DNA of 15,912 nt from Lawsonibacter sp. (lineage in GTDB: Bacteria > Bacillota > Clostridia > Oscillospirales > Oscillospiraceae), in contig JAAWLY010000030.1 of NCBI GenBank assembly GCA_022798155.1, positions 1 through 15,912 of the forward strand, in the 5' to 3' direction. How positions within the stretch are numbered: the first letter of the stretch is position 1; each line of letters opens with the position of its first letter. A program made the position numbers and the translations under genes. Below are positions 7,646 through 14,288 of this stretch, piece by piece. The notes below the pieces were generated by a model. It had not been told where the DNA came from. It was given only the letters and a program-made list of their open reading frames with translations, and made no database searches.

Positions 7646-8365
7646 ATGATTATCATTCCCGCCATTGATTTGAAGGACGGCAAGGTGGTTCGCCTGTTGA
7701 AGGGCGATTTCAACACGGTTCAACAGGTGGCCGACGACCCGGTGTCCACCGCCAAGGCCTTTTACCAGGCCGGGGCCCGGTATCTCCATATTGTGGACCT
7801 GGACGGCTCCAAGGACGGCGTGCGGAAGAACACCGGGCTGGTGCAGGCCCTGGTGGAGGTGGGCCTGAAGACCGAGCTGGGGGGCGGTATCCGCTCTCTG
7901 AAGGACTTGGAGGAGGTCTTTTCTTTGGGCATCTGGCGGGCGGTGATCGGCTCCGCCGCCGTCAGCGACCCGGACTTTGTCAAAGCTGCCATAGAGAAGT
8001 ACGGCCCTGAGCACATCGCTGTGGGTGTGGACGCCAAAGACGGCCTGGTCCGCACCGCCGGCTGGGTGAAGGAGGAGGGAATCAACTACCTGGACTTCGC
8101 CAAGCAGATGGAGGCCCTGGGAGTCAAGAACCTGATTTTTACCGACATCGACACCGACGGGATGCAGACCGGCCCCTCCTTTGCCCGGCTGCAGTTCCTG
8201 CGGAACGGGATAAGCTGCTCGGTCACCACCGCCGGCGGTGTGTCCTGCAACGCGGACATCCAGGCCCTGGTCCGCATGGGGGTGGATGCCGTAATCGTGG
8301 GCAAGTCCTGGTATGTGGGGGCGCTGGACCTGAAACAGGCTATTGAGGAGGCTGGCCCCCAGTGA
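7646..8365 (+). CDS. hisA: ProFAR isomerase (HisA)
   Basis: A 239-residue TIM-barrel enzyme, 1-(5-phosphoribosyl)-5-[(5-phosphoribosylamino)methylideneamino]imidazole-4-carboxamide isomerase, which opens the ribose ring to give PRFAR. The catalytic aspartates of the two half-barrels are visible: Asp8 in PAIDLKDGKVVRL and Asp129 in GVDAKDG. The phosphate-binding elements GGGIRS and TDIDTDGM are present. The frame also runs from a GTG at 7619 inside hisH, but ATG 7646 has AAGGAGG 8 bases upstream and gives the standard N-terminus. HisF-like half-barrel repeats are visible, as expected of this family. Confidence 0.95.
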   Translation: MIIIPAIDLKDGKVVRLLKGDFNTVQQVADDPVSTAKAFYQAGARYLHIVDLDGSKDGVRKNTGLVQALVEVGLKTELGGGIRSLKDLEEVFSLGIWRAVIGSAAVSDPDFVKAAIEKYGPEHIAVGVDAKDGLVRTAGWVKEEGINYLDFAKQMEALGVKNLIFTDIDTDGMQTGPSFARLQFLRNGISCSVTTAGGVSCNADIQALVRMGVDAVIVGKSWYVGALDLKQAIEEAGPQ

Positions 8366-9120
8366 TTACCAAGCGGATCATCCCCTGTCTGGACGTGAAA
8401 GACGGCCGGGTGGTGAAAGGGACCAACTTCCAGGAGCTGGCCGACGTCAGCTCCCCGGTGGAGCTGGCCAGGTACTACAGCGGCTGCGGGGCGGACGAGC
8501 TGGTCTTTTACGACATCACAGCCTCCGCCGAGGGCCGCGCCCTGTTCACCGATATCCTCCGGGAGACGGCCTCCTCCGTCTTTATCCCCCTCACCGTGGG
8601 GGGCGGGGTCCGCACCCTGGACGACTTCGACCGGGTGCTCAAGTGCGGGGCGGACAAGGTGAGCGTCAACTCGGGGGCCATCCGGGACCCCTCCCTGATC
8701 CCCCAGGCCGCCCAGCGCTACGGCGACCAGTGCGTGGTGCTCAGCGTGGACGCCAAGCGGGTGGACGGCCAGTTCCGGGTGTTTGCCAAGGGGGGCCGGG
8801 AGGACACCGGCATGGACGCCATTGAGTGGATCAAATCGGGGGTAAAAAACGGCGCCGGGGAGATCGTCCTCAACAGCATCGACACCGACGGTGTGAAGGG
8901 CGGCTTCGATCTGGAGATGCTCCAAGCCGTCTGCGATGTGGTGGACGTGCCGGTGATCGCCTCCGGCGGCGCAGGGGGCATCCGGGACTTTGTCACCCTC
9001 TTCCGCACCCTGCCCAAGGTGGACGCCGGCCTGGCCGCTTCCATCTTCCACTTCGGCCAGGTAAAAATCCCCGACCTGAAACGGGCCCTGGCGGCGGAGG
9101 GGATACCCACGCGGCTGTAG
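8362..9120 (+). CDS. hisF: Imidazole glycerol phosphate synthase cyclase subunit
   Basis: A 252-residue TIM-barrel that uses ammonia from HisH to cyclise PRFAR into imidazole glycerol phosphate, releasing AICAR to purine synthesis. Both catalytic aspartates fall at their canonical positions: Asp11 in IPCLDVKDGRVVKG and Asp130 in LSVDAKRVDG. GGGVRTLDD and NSIDTDGVKGGFDLEML are also typical. The start is GTG, overlapping the hisA stop (GTGA), with AGGAGG 10 bases upstream; no ATG is available at a better place. Translation is probably coupled to hisA. Confidence 0.96.
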   Translation: MITKRIIPCLDVKDGRVVKGTNFQELADVSSPVELARYYSGCGADELVFYDITASAEGRALFTDILRETASSVFIPLTVGGGVRTLDDFDRVLKCGADKVSVNSGAIRDPSLIPQAAQRYGDQCVVLSVDAKRVDGQFRVFAKGGREDTGMDAIEWIKSGVKNGAGEIVLNSIDTDGVKGGFDLEMLQAVCDVVDVPVIASGGAGGIRDFVTLFRTLPKVDAGLAASIFHFGQVKIPDLKRALAAEGIPTRL

Positions 9121-9133
9121 GGATAGGAAAAAG

Positions 9134-9185
9134 GCCCCTTCGGGGGCGCCTCCTTTGCCAAGGGAGACTTTACCGCCTGCGGCGG
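9134..9185 (+). repeat. Three consecutive hairpins in the hisF-hisIE gap
   Basis: Stem 1: GCCCC (9134-9138) and GGGGC (9143-9147) around TTCG, a C(UUCG)G tetraloop in RNA. Stem 2: CTCCTTT (9150-9156) with AAGGGAG (9160-9166), one G-T pair, loop GCC. Stem 3: CCGCC (9173-9177) with GGCGG (9181-9185), loop TGC. They fill the only gap over 20 bases in the operon. No T tract follows, so a terminator is unlikely. The arrangement resembles a short intergenic palindromic repeat or an RNA-processing or stability element. Confidence 0.6.
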
Positions 9186-9222
9186 GACGGGAGACGAAAT
9201 TAGGAGAAGAAAGCGTGATACC

Positions 9223-9870
9223 ATGTTAAACATTGACGAATTGAAATGGAACCACCATGGCCTGATTCCCGCCATTGTGGTGGACGCCCAAAGTAAAAAA
9301 GTGCTCACCCTGGCCTACATGAACCGGGAGAGCCTGGAAATTTCCATGAGGGAACAGCGCACCTGCTTCTGGTCCCGCTCCCGTCAGGAGCTGTGGCGCA
9401 AGGGAGAGACCAGCGGAAACATCCAGCACATTGTGGACATCACCGCCGACTGCGACCGGGACGCCCTGGTGGTCCGGGTGAACAAGGAGGGCCCCGCCTG
9501 CCACCTGGGCACCGACTCCTGCTTTAACGACAAGGTCTTTATCGGGGAAGCGCCGGAGCCCTTCTCCGTGGAGGGACTGTACGCCCTGCTGGAGGGTCGG
9601 AAGGAGAGCCTGCCCGAAGGGTCTTACACCACCTATCTGTTCCAGAAGGGGCTGGACAAAATCCTCAAAAAGGTGGGGGAGGAGTGCACCGAGGTCATCA
9701 TCGCTGGCAAGTCCGGGGACAAGCGGGAGACGATTTACGAAATCGGCGATCTGATGTACCATGCGCTGGTGCTGATGGTAGAGATGGGCATTTCGGTGGA
9801 CGATGTGATGGCTGAGCTGGCCTCCCGCCATGTCATCGACCACAAGGTGAAGCAGGAGAAGATGGTATGA
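9223..9870 (+). CDS. hisIE: Bifunctional PR-AMP cyclohydrolase / PR-ATP pyrophosphatase
   Basis: A 215-residue fusion that carries out steps two and three of the pathway. Residues about 1-110 are HisI (cyclohydrolase), with TLAYMNRESLEISM, FWSRSRQELWRKGETSGN and the metal-binding cysteines in DITADCDRDA and ACHLGTDSCF. Residues about 120-205 are HisE (pyrophosphohydrolase), a helical MazG-like domain with YLFQKGLDKILKKVGEE, EVIIAGK and YEIGDLMYHALVLM. The ATG at 9223 follows a modest ribosome site (GAGAAGAAAG, 9204-9213) at some distance; no better in-frame start exists. It lies 102 bases after hisF, the only loose junction of the operon, and hisJ overlaps its stop by 4 bases. Confidence 0.95.
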   Translation: MLNIDELKWNHHGLIPAIVVDAQSKKVLTLAYMNRESLEISMREQRTCFWSRSRQELWRKGETSGNIQHIVDITADCDRDALVVRVNKEGPACHLGTDSCFNDKVFIGEAPEPFSVEGLYALLEGRKESLPEGSYTTYLFQKGLDKILKKVGEECTEVIIAGKSGDKRETIYEIGDLMYHALVLMVEMGISVDDVMAELASRHVIDHKVKQEKMV

Positions 9871-10682
9871 CCCAGAATCTGCACACCCACAGTACCTTCT
9901 GCGACGGCAAAAACGCCCCCGGGGAGCTGGTCCATGAGGCTATCCGGATGGATATGGACGCCCTGGGCTTTTCCAGCCACGCCCCTCTGGCCGGACAGAG
10001 CGACTGGACCATGTCCCCGGAGGATGTCCCACGCTACCGGGCGGAAATCCTCCGCCTGCGGGAACGGTATGCCGGCCGGCTGGAGATTTTTTTGGGTCTG
10101 GAGCAGGATTACTTCTCCCCGCCTCCAGGGGACGGATGGGATTACCTGATCGGCTCAGTCCACTGTGTGGAGAAGGAGGGCAGTCTGCTCTCGGTGGATA
10201 ACCTCCCCGAGGATTTTGTTCGGAGCGCACAGCAATATTACGGCGGGGACTTTTACGCCTTTGCCGAGGACTACTACCGGCTGGTGGCCGGTGTGGCAGA
10301 AAAGACAAACTGCCAGATTGTGGGCCACTTCGATTTGATTACCAAGTTCAACGAGGGAGACAGGCTCTTCGACACCGGCCACCCCCGGTATGTCCGCGCC
10401 GCCCTGGAGGCCCTGGACCAGCTGGCGGAGCGGGATGTGGTCTTTGAAATCAACACCGGGGCCATGTCCCGGGGCTACCGCTCTGTCCCCTACCCCGCCC
10501 CCTGGCTGCTGCGGGCCATGGGGGAGCGGAACCTGCCCATCTGCATCACCAGTGACTGCCACGATCGCTCCAATCTGCTTTACGCCTTTTCCCAGGCGGC
10601 GGAGCTGGCCTGGGACTGCGGCTATCGGGAGCAGATGGTGCTCACCGCCCAGGGGTTTGTACCGGAAAAATTGAAACGGTAA
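9867..10682 (+). CDS. hisJ: PHP-family histidinol-phosphatase
   Basis: A 271-residue metal-dependent phosphatase that converts histidinol phosphate to histidinol, the substrate of HisD. PHP-domain metal motifs are visible: LHTHSTFCDGKN at the N-terminus, DALGFSSHAP, GLEQDYF, GHFDLITKF, FEINTGA and ITSDCHD near the C-terminus. Lengths of 260-280 are usual for the Bacillus HisJ / Lactococcus HisK type. It starts inside the hisIE stop (ATGA) and is the last gene of the operon, supplying the phosphatase step missing from the monofunctional HisB. Related PHP enzymes with other substrates exist, but position supports this role. Confidence 0.93.
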   Translation: MTQNLHTHSTFCDGKNAPGELVHEAIRMDMDALGFSSHAPLAGQSDWTMSPEDVPRYRAEILRLRERYAGRLEIFLGLEQDYFSPPPGDGWDYLIGSVHCVEKEGSLLSVDNLPEDFVRSAQQYYGGDFYAFAEDYYRLVAGVAEKTNCQIVGHFDLITKFNEGDRLFDTGHPRYVRAALEALDQLAERDVVFEINTGAMSRGYRSVPYPAPWLLRAMGERNLPICITSDCHDRSNLLYAFSQAAELAWDCGYREQMVLTAQGFVPEKLKR

Positions 10683-10688
10683 CAAAAA

Positions 10689-10717
10689 GCGGACCGGAGG
10701 ATTTTCCTCCGGTCCGC
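10689..10717 (-). terminator. Strong terminator of the NlpC/P60 gene, between convergent genes
   Basis: A perfect 13-base stem (GCGGACCGGAGGA at 10689-10701 with TCCTCCGGTCCGC at 10705-10717) closes a TTT loop. Read on the minus strand it is followed by TTTTTGTT, the classical U tract, so it ends transcription of the minus-strand hydrolase gene. On the plus strand the hairpin is followed by GGATGTATTC, so it is a less canonical terminator for the his operon, although the stem alone may slow polymerase. Confidence 0.85.
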
Positions 10718-10725
10718 GGATGTAT

Positions 10726-11622
10726 TCAGTTGAAGATGCGGCAGGCGCCCACAAAGCCCCGGGCCACGTAGTCGTTCATGCTGCTGATGATAACCCCGGT
10801 GGAGGGGCTGGAGGCGTGAATAAACTGGTTGCCCCCGATGTAGATGCCCACATGGGAGATGCGGCCATTGCCGGTCTGGGCGAAAAACACCAGGTCGCCG
10901 GGCTGCATATTGCCGGCGGAAACGGCCTTGCCGGCGCTCTTCTGGGCGCCGCCCGAGTGGCTGAGGTTGACGCCGAAGTTGGAGTAGATGTATTTGGTAA
11001 AGCCGGAGCAGTCAAAGCCATTGGGGGAGGAGCCGCCGTATACATAGCGGTAACCCAGAAACTGCTTGGCATAGGCCACCACCTGAGCGCCGGCGCTGGA
11101 GGGGGAGGCGGCGGCCGTGGCTGCGGCGGCCTCGGCGGCGTCGATGATCTCTACATAGTCGGCGCTGATGTAGCCTTCTTCAATCTGGTACCAGCCCTCC
11201 AACTCCTCGTTGATCTGGACGATGGCGCCCTCGGTCAGCTTCTTCACTTTGTCGGCGCTGGTGCTGGGCTGGGAGCGGACATTCAGCGGGCCCTCGGTCA
11301 CCCGGCCGTAGACGGGGTCCTTCACCTGGGGCAGGGACTGGACGTCTTCGGGGCTGACTACCAGGTAATTGCCGGAAACAAAGCCCTCCAGCTTCTGGTA
11401 GGAGACTTGATACCAGCCCTCCTCAGACACGCCGGTGACCTCTACCTCGGCGCCGTTGGGCAGGGTGGCCAGCACGCCCGCGTCGGTGCCCACGCCGTTG
11501 CGCAGACGCAGGCCGCCGTCGGCGTCTACTGTTCCGGTTGCGGCAAAGGCGGGGGCGATCATCATGGAAGCGCTCAGAAGGCCGGCGGCCAGCCTTGCGC
11601 CAATATGCTTGGGCAGATTCAT
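10726..11622 (-). CDS. Secreted SH3b-SH3b-NlpC/P60 cell wall hydrolase
   Basis: A 298-residue exported peptidoglycan hydrolase. Residues 1 to about 27 are a signal peptide (basic MNLPKHIGAR, hydrophobic core, AFA cleavage region). Two bacterial SH3 domains follow: about 30-90 (LRLRNGVGTDAG..., WYQVSYQKLEGFVSG) and about 104-163 (LNVRSQPSTSADKV, WYQIEEGYISADYV); these usually bind wall peptides. After an Ala/Ser-rich linker, residues about 185-298 are the NlpC/P60 cysteine peptidase, with Cys205 in GFDCSGF, His257 in SHVGIYIG and His269 in FIHASSP; such enzymes cut the gamma-D-Glu to diamino acid bond. The frame is open to 11790, but ATG 11622 has GGAGG 10 bases upstream and a signal peptide directly after it. 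Confidence 0.93.
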   Translation of the reverse strand: MNLPKHIGARLAAGLLSASMMIAPAFAATGTVDADGGLRLRNGVGTDAGVLATLPNGAEVEVTGVSEEGWYQVSYQKLEGFVSGNYLVVSPEDVQSLPQVKDPVYGRVTEGPLNVRSQPSTSADKVKKLTEGAIVQINEELEGWYQIEEGYISADYVEIIDAAEAAAATAAASPSSAGAQVVAYAKQFLGYRYVYGGSSPNGFDCSGFTKYIYSNFGVNLSHSGGAQKSAGKAVSAGNMQPGDLVFFAQTGNGRISHVGIYIGGNQFIHASSPSTGVIISSMNDYVARGFVGACRIFN

Positions 11623-11792
11623 AGTAAGATTTCCTCCATTGTAAAAGCGGTTTCGGATTGGTAGAGGGAGATAACTCCCAAAGTTTTCCTGTTTCTTCGC
11701 GGCATGAACACAGGCCTTGGACATGCTTTGTGGACAGCGGCAGTTCCAAGGCTGTTTGCTCCCATAGCAGGAGCGGGCGCGCAATGCCACTA
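11623..11792 (-). promoter_or_regulatory. Long structured leader of the NlpC/P60 gene
   Basis: About 170 transcribed bases precede the start codon. Perfect pairings given in plus coordinates: GCTCC/GGAGC (11758-11762 with 11770-11774), GCCTTGGA/TCCAAGGC (11714-11721 with 11745-11752) and GGGAG/CTCCC (11666-11670 with 11675-11679). A further CCTGT/ACAGG pairing competes with part of the second stem, so alternative folds are possible. Some wall-hydrolase genes carry c-di-AMP (ydaO-type) riboswitches, but I do not recognise that consensus here, nor a T-box or c-di-GMP type. Confidence 0.45.
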
Positions 11793-11798
11793 CGGGCC

Positions 11799-11827
11799 AT
11801 TATACCTGGCATTTGATGGATAGTCAA
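11799..11827 (-). promoter_or_regulatory. Near-consensus sigma-A promoter of the NlpC/P60 gene
   Basis: On the minus strand TTGACT (11827-11822) and TATAAT (11804-11799) are exactly 17 bases apart. This is the best promoter in the window and would start transcription near 11792. It predicts strong, probably housekeeping expression of the hydrolase. Confidence 0.88.
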
Positions 11828-11893
11828 GCATTTTATGGTCGGCTTGTGTCTGAAGTTGTCAAAAGGGACCAAATTTGCCGGTTAGAGCAGAAT

Positions 11894-11958
11894 TTTTCCG
11901 GAAAATACCCGAATAAGACGGGACATACCGCCGCATAATGAGCTCAGAATCACATTAT
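11894..11958 (+). promoter_or_regulatory. Palindromes upstream of ldh, possible operators
   Basis: A perfect 12-base palindrome TTTTCCGGAAAA lies at 11894-11905. A second inverted repeat, ATAATGAG (11935-11942) with CACATTAT (11951-11958), 7 of 8 matching across an 8-base spacer, ends directly before the ldh ribosome site. A CATAAT (11934-11939) could be a -10 box but has no good -35 at the right distance. Neither element matches the Rex consensus that often controls ldh in Firmicutes. Confidence 0.4.
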
Positions 11959-11972
11959 AAGGAGCGGTATGG

Positions 11973-12920
11973 ATGAGTATCAATTTCAGAAAGGCCGCCA
12001 TTGTGGGCTGCGGCTATGTGGGGGCCTCCATCGCCTTCCGGTTTTTGCAGCAGGGGACCTTTTCCCATCTGGTGCTGCTGGACGCCAACCGGGCCAAAGC
12101 GGAGGGAGAGGCCATGGACCTCAGCGACGGCCTGCCCTATGGATCAGCCATGGAGATTGTGGCCGGGAGCTATGATGACATCGCCGACTGCGGGCTTGTC
12201 GTGGTCACCGCAGGGGCCAATCAGAAGCCGGGGGAGACCAGACTGGAGCTGATTGGGCGCAACATCGTCATTTTAAAGAGCGTTTTGGGGGAGATCACCA
12301 GGCGGAATTTTGAGGGAATCCTGCTTGTGGTGTCCAACCCGGTGGATGTGCTGACCTATGCGGCCTGGAAGCTGTCCGGCTATCCTCGGGAGCGGGTGAT
12401 CGGTTCGGGGACGGTGCTGGATACCGCCCGGTTTAAGCAGCTGCTGGGCAGGGAGCTGGGGGTGGACAGCCGAAATGTCCACGCCTTTATCGTGGGCGAG
12501 CACGGAGACAGCGAGCTGGCGGTGTGGAGCGGGGCCAACGTGTCCGGCCTGAATCTGGACGACTTCTGCAAGATCCAGCAGAAGGAGCTGAGCGCCGGCG
12601 ACATGGAGCGGCTGTACCGGCAGATTCGGGACAGCGCCAACAATATCATCCAGCGTAAGGGGGCCACCTACTACGGCATCGCTATGGCGGTGGGGCGGAT
12701 TGCGGAGTGCATTGTGAAGGACGAGCACGCGGTGCTGCCCATTTCGGTGGTGCTGGAGGGGGAGTACGGCCTGGAGGGCTTGGCCTTGAGCATCCCGGCC
12801 ATTGTAGGGCGCAACGGCCTGGAAAAGCCCCTGGAAATCCCCTTAGGCCAGGGGGAGCGCTCCGCGCTGAACGCCTCCGCCGGACAGCTGAAGGGGGTCA
12901 TTCGGGGTCTGGAGCTGTAA
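11973..12920 (+). CDS. ldh: L-lactate dehydrogenase
   Basis: A 315-residue NAD-dependent enzyme that reduces pyruvate to L-lactate, regenerating NAD in fermentation. The N-terminal GCGYVGAS is the NAD-binding glycine loop. TAGANQKPGETRLELIGRN holds Gln84, the residue that selects lactate dehydrogenase over malate dehydrogenase (which has Arg there), and Arg90 of the mobile loop. SNPVDVLTYAAWK and the catalytic His177 in IVGEHGDSE follow. VLDTARFKQLLG is also typical. ATG 11973 has AAGGAG 8 bases upstream; the ATG at 11969 is out of frame. It is a single-gene unit flanked by minus-strand genes on both sides. Confidence 0.95.
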   Translation: MSINFRKAAIVGCGYVGASIAFRFLQQGTFSHLVLLDANRAKAEGEAMDLSDGLPYGSAMEIVAGSYDDIADCGLVVVTAGANQKPGETRLELIGRNIVILKSVLGEITRRNFEGILLVVSNPVDVLTYAAWKLSGYPRERVIGSGTVLDTARFKQLLGRELGVDSRNVHAFIVGEHGDSELAVWSGANVSGLNLDDFCKIQQKELSAGDMERLYRQIRDSANNIIQRKGATYYGIAMAVGRIAECIVKDEHAVLPISVVLEGEYGLEGLALSIPAIVGRNGLEKPLEIPLGQGERSALNASAGQLKGVIRGLEL

Positions 12921-12925
12921 CAAAA

Positions 12926-12964
12926 AATCTGCCGCCGGCCACATCAAAGGGCCGGCGGCAGATT
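12926..12964 (-). terminator. Strong terminator between ldh and the CoA-transferase gene
   Basis: A perfect 15-base stem (12926-12940 with 12950-12964, core CTGCCGCCGGCC/GGCCGGCGGCAG) closes a 9-base loop. On the minus strand it is followed by TTTTTTGTTA, so it is a classical terminator for the trmB-CoA-transferase operon. On the plus strand ATTGCTGG follows, so for ldh it has no U tract. Confidence 0.85.
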
Positions 12965-12974
12965 GCTGGATGGG

Positions 12975-14288
12975 TCAAAAATGCTCCTGGGCGTACTGGG
13001 CAAGCTCCTGTCGGAAATCGGGGTGGGCCACAGAGATCATGGCCTCTGCCCGCTCCCGCAGGGAGAGGCCGGACAGCTTGACTACCCCGTATTCGGTGGC
13101 TGCATACTGAACCAGGGTCCGGGGGGCGGAGACTGTGCTGCCCCCGGGGATGGCGGCCACAATGTTAGAGCGCAGCTTTCCGGTCTTGTCGGTACGGGCG
13201 GAGTTGATGCAGATGAAGCCCTTGCCGCCCGGAGAACGGTAGGCCCCTTCCAGAAAGTCCAGCTGCCCCCCGGTTCCCGACAGCTGGCGGGTTCCGGCGG
13301 ACTCCGCGTTCTCCTGGCCCATCAGATCCAGCTGGACGCCGCCGTTGATGCTGATGAAGTTGGACATCCGCCCCATGCGCTCGGGGGAGTGGACGCAGTC
13401 CACATCAGCGGGGCGGAACAGCTCCGGTTCCGCCTCCAGCCAGTCGTACAGCTCCTGGGAGCCCATGGCCAGATTCCAGACGGAGCGGCCTGTGTCCTCT
13501 TCCTTGCGCCGGTTGGTCAGCTTGCCGGCCTTGTATAGGGCGAGAAAGGCGTCGCTGATGGTGCCGGTGTGGCAGCCCAGGTCCTGTAAGTCGGATTGGG
13601 CGATCATCTTTGCCACGGTGAAGGGCACGCCCCCCACCCCCAGAGAGAGAACGGCGCCGTCTGGAATCTCCCGGAGCACATGTCTGGCGATGGCCTCGTC
13701 TATGGCGGAGGCCTGCTTATAGGAGCGGACGGGCAGTGGCTCGTGCTCCCCCTCCACAATGTAGTCGGCCTCGGACAGATGGACCCGGTGGGAGCCGTCT
13801 ACCCCCTGAAGCCTGGGTAGACGCTCATTGATTTCAAAGACCACGGTGCGGGCCTGCTCAAAGATGGTCCGCCAGGCGTAGTTGGAGATGCCCAGACCGC
13901 AGTAGCCCCGGTCGTCCGGCGGGGACACGGGGACGAAAGCCGCATCCACGCGGATGTGCCGGCGGTAGAGCTGGGGCAGGTTCCTCAGGATCATGGGGAT
14001 AAACTGGCACAGCCCTCTGGTTTGGAGTTTGCGCTCGTAGTCGCCGATGTGCCAGCTGTAGTAGGAGAAGGAGGTCTGCTCCTGGTCCTGCTCCACCACC
14101 TCGATGCGAGGGCGGATGACAAGCCCGCCCCGAATTTTAACATTCTTCAGCTCTCCTCTGCGTCCTGCCAGAGCCTTATCCATCAGCTCGGGGAAACCGC
14201 CCCCAAAGCCGTAGTCCACCCAGTCCCCGTCCTGGACCGCCCGGGCGGCCTGCTCCGGCGTTACAAATTTTCCTCGGTAGTCATTCAT
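12975..14288 (-). CDS. Acetyl-CoA hydrolase/CoA-transferase family, butyryl/4-hydroxybutyryl type
   Basis: A 437-residue protein of the family that includes butyryl-CoA:acetate and 4-hydroxybutyrate CoA-transferases, which move CoA between acyl groups in fermentation. Family features: YSWHIGDYERKLQ, FVPVSPPDDRGYCGLG, FEINERLPR, the oxyanion-loop segment LSLGVGGVPFTVAKMI, WNLAMGSQELYDWL, GRMSNFISINGGVQLDLMG, GTGGQLDFLEGAYRSPGGK and TEYGVVKLSGLSLRERA. Members I know carry the catalytic glutamate in a motif like HTE(M/L); here the aligned sequence is His240-Thr241-Gly242-Thr, so the nucleophile appears replaced. The enzyme may therefore have altered chemistry or substrate, or use another residue. 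Its ATG lies within the end of trmB (8-base overlap, ATGAATGA), suggesting one transcript. Family call strong, exact reaction uncertain. Confidence 0.82.
   Translation of the reverse strand: MNDYRGKFVTPEQAARAVQDGDWVDYGFGGGFPELMDKALAGRRGELKNVKIRGGLVIRPRIEVVEQDQEQTSFSYYSWHIGDYERKLQTRGLCQFIPMILRNLPQLYRRHIRVDAAFVPVSPPDDRGYCGLGISNYAWRTIFEQARTVVFEINERLPRLQGVDGSHRVHLSEADYIVEGEHEPLPVRSYKQASAIDEAIARHVLREIPDGAVLSLGVGGVPFTVAKMIAQSDLQDLGCHTGTISDAFLALYKAGKLTNRRKEEDTGRSVWNLAMGSQELYDWLEAEPELFRPADVDCVHSPERMGRMSNFISINGGVQLDLMGQENAESAGTRQLSGTGGQLDFLEGAYRSPGGKGFICINSARTDKTGKLRSNIVAAIPGGSTVSAPRTLVQYAATEYGVVKLSGLSLRERAEAMISVAHPDFRQELAQYAQEHF

Noticed and set aside
11623..11790. Longer N-terminus for the NlpC/P60 protein
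   Set aside because: The extra 56 codons cross the promoter-proximal leader, have Cys/Arg-rich non-protein character, and would bury the signal peptide; ATG 11622 has a good GGAGG.
12707..13538. Plus-strand frames running into the CoA-transferase gene
   Set aside because: They cross the ldh stop and the terminator stem and are antisense to a certain gene.
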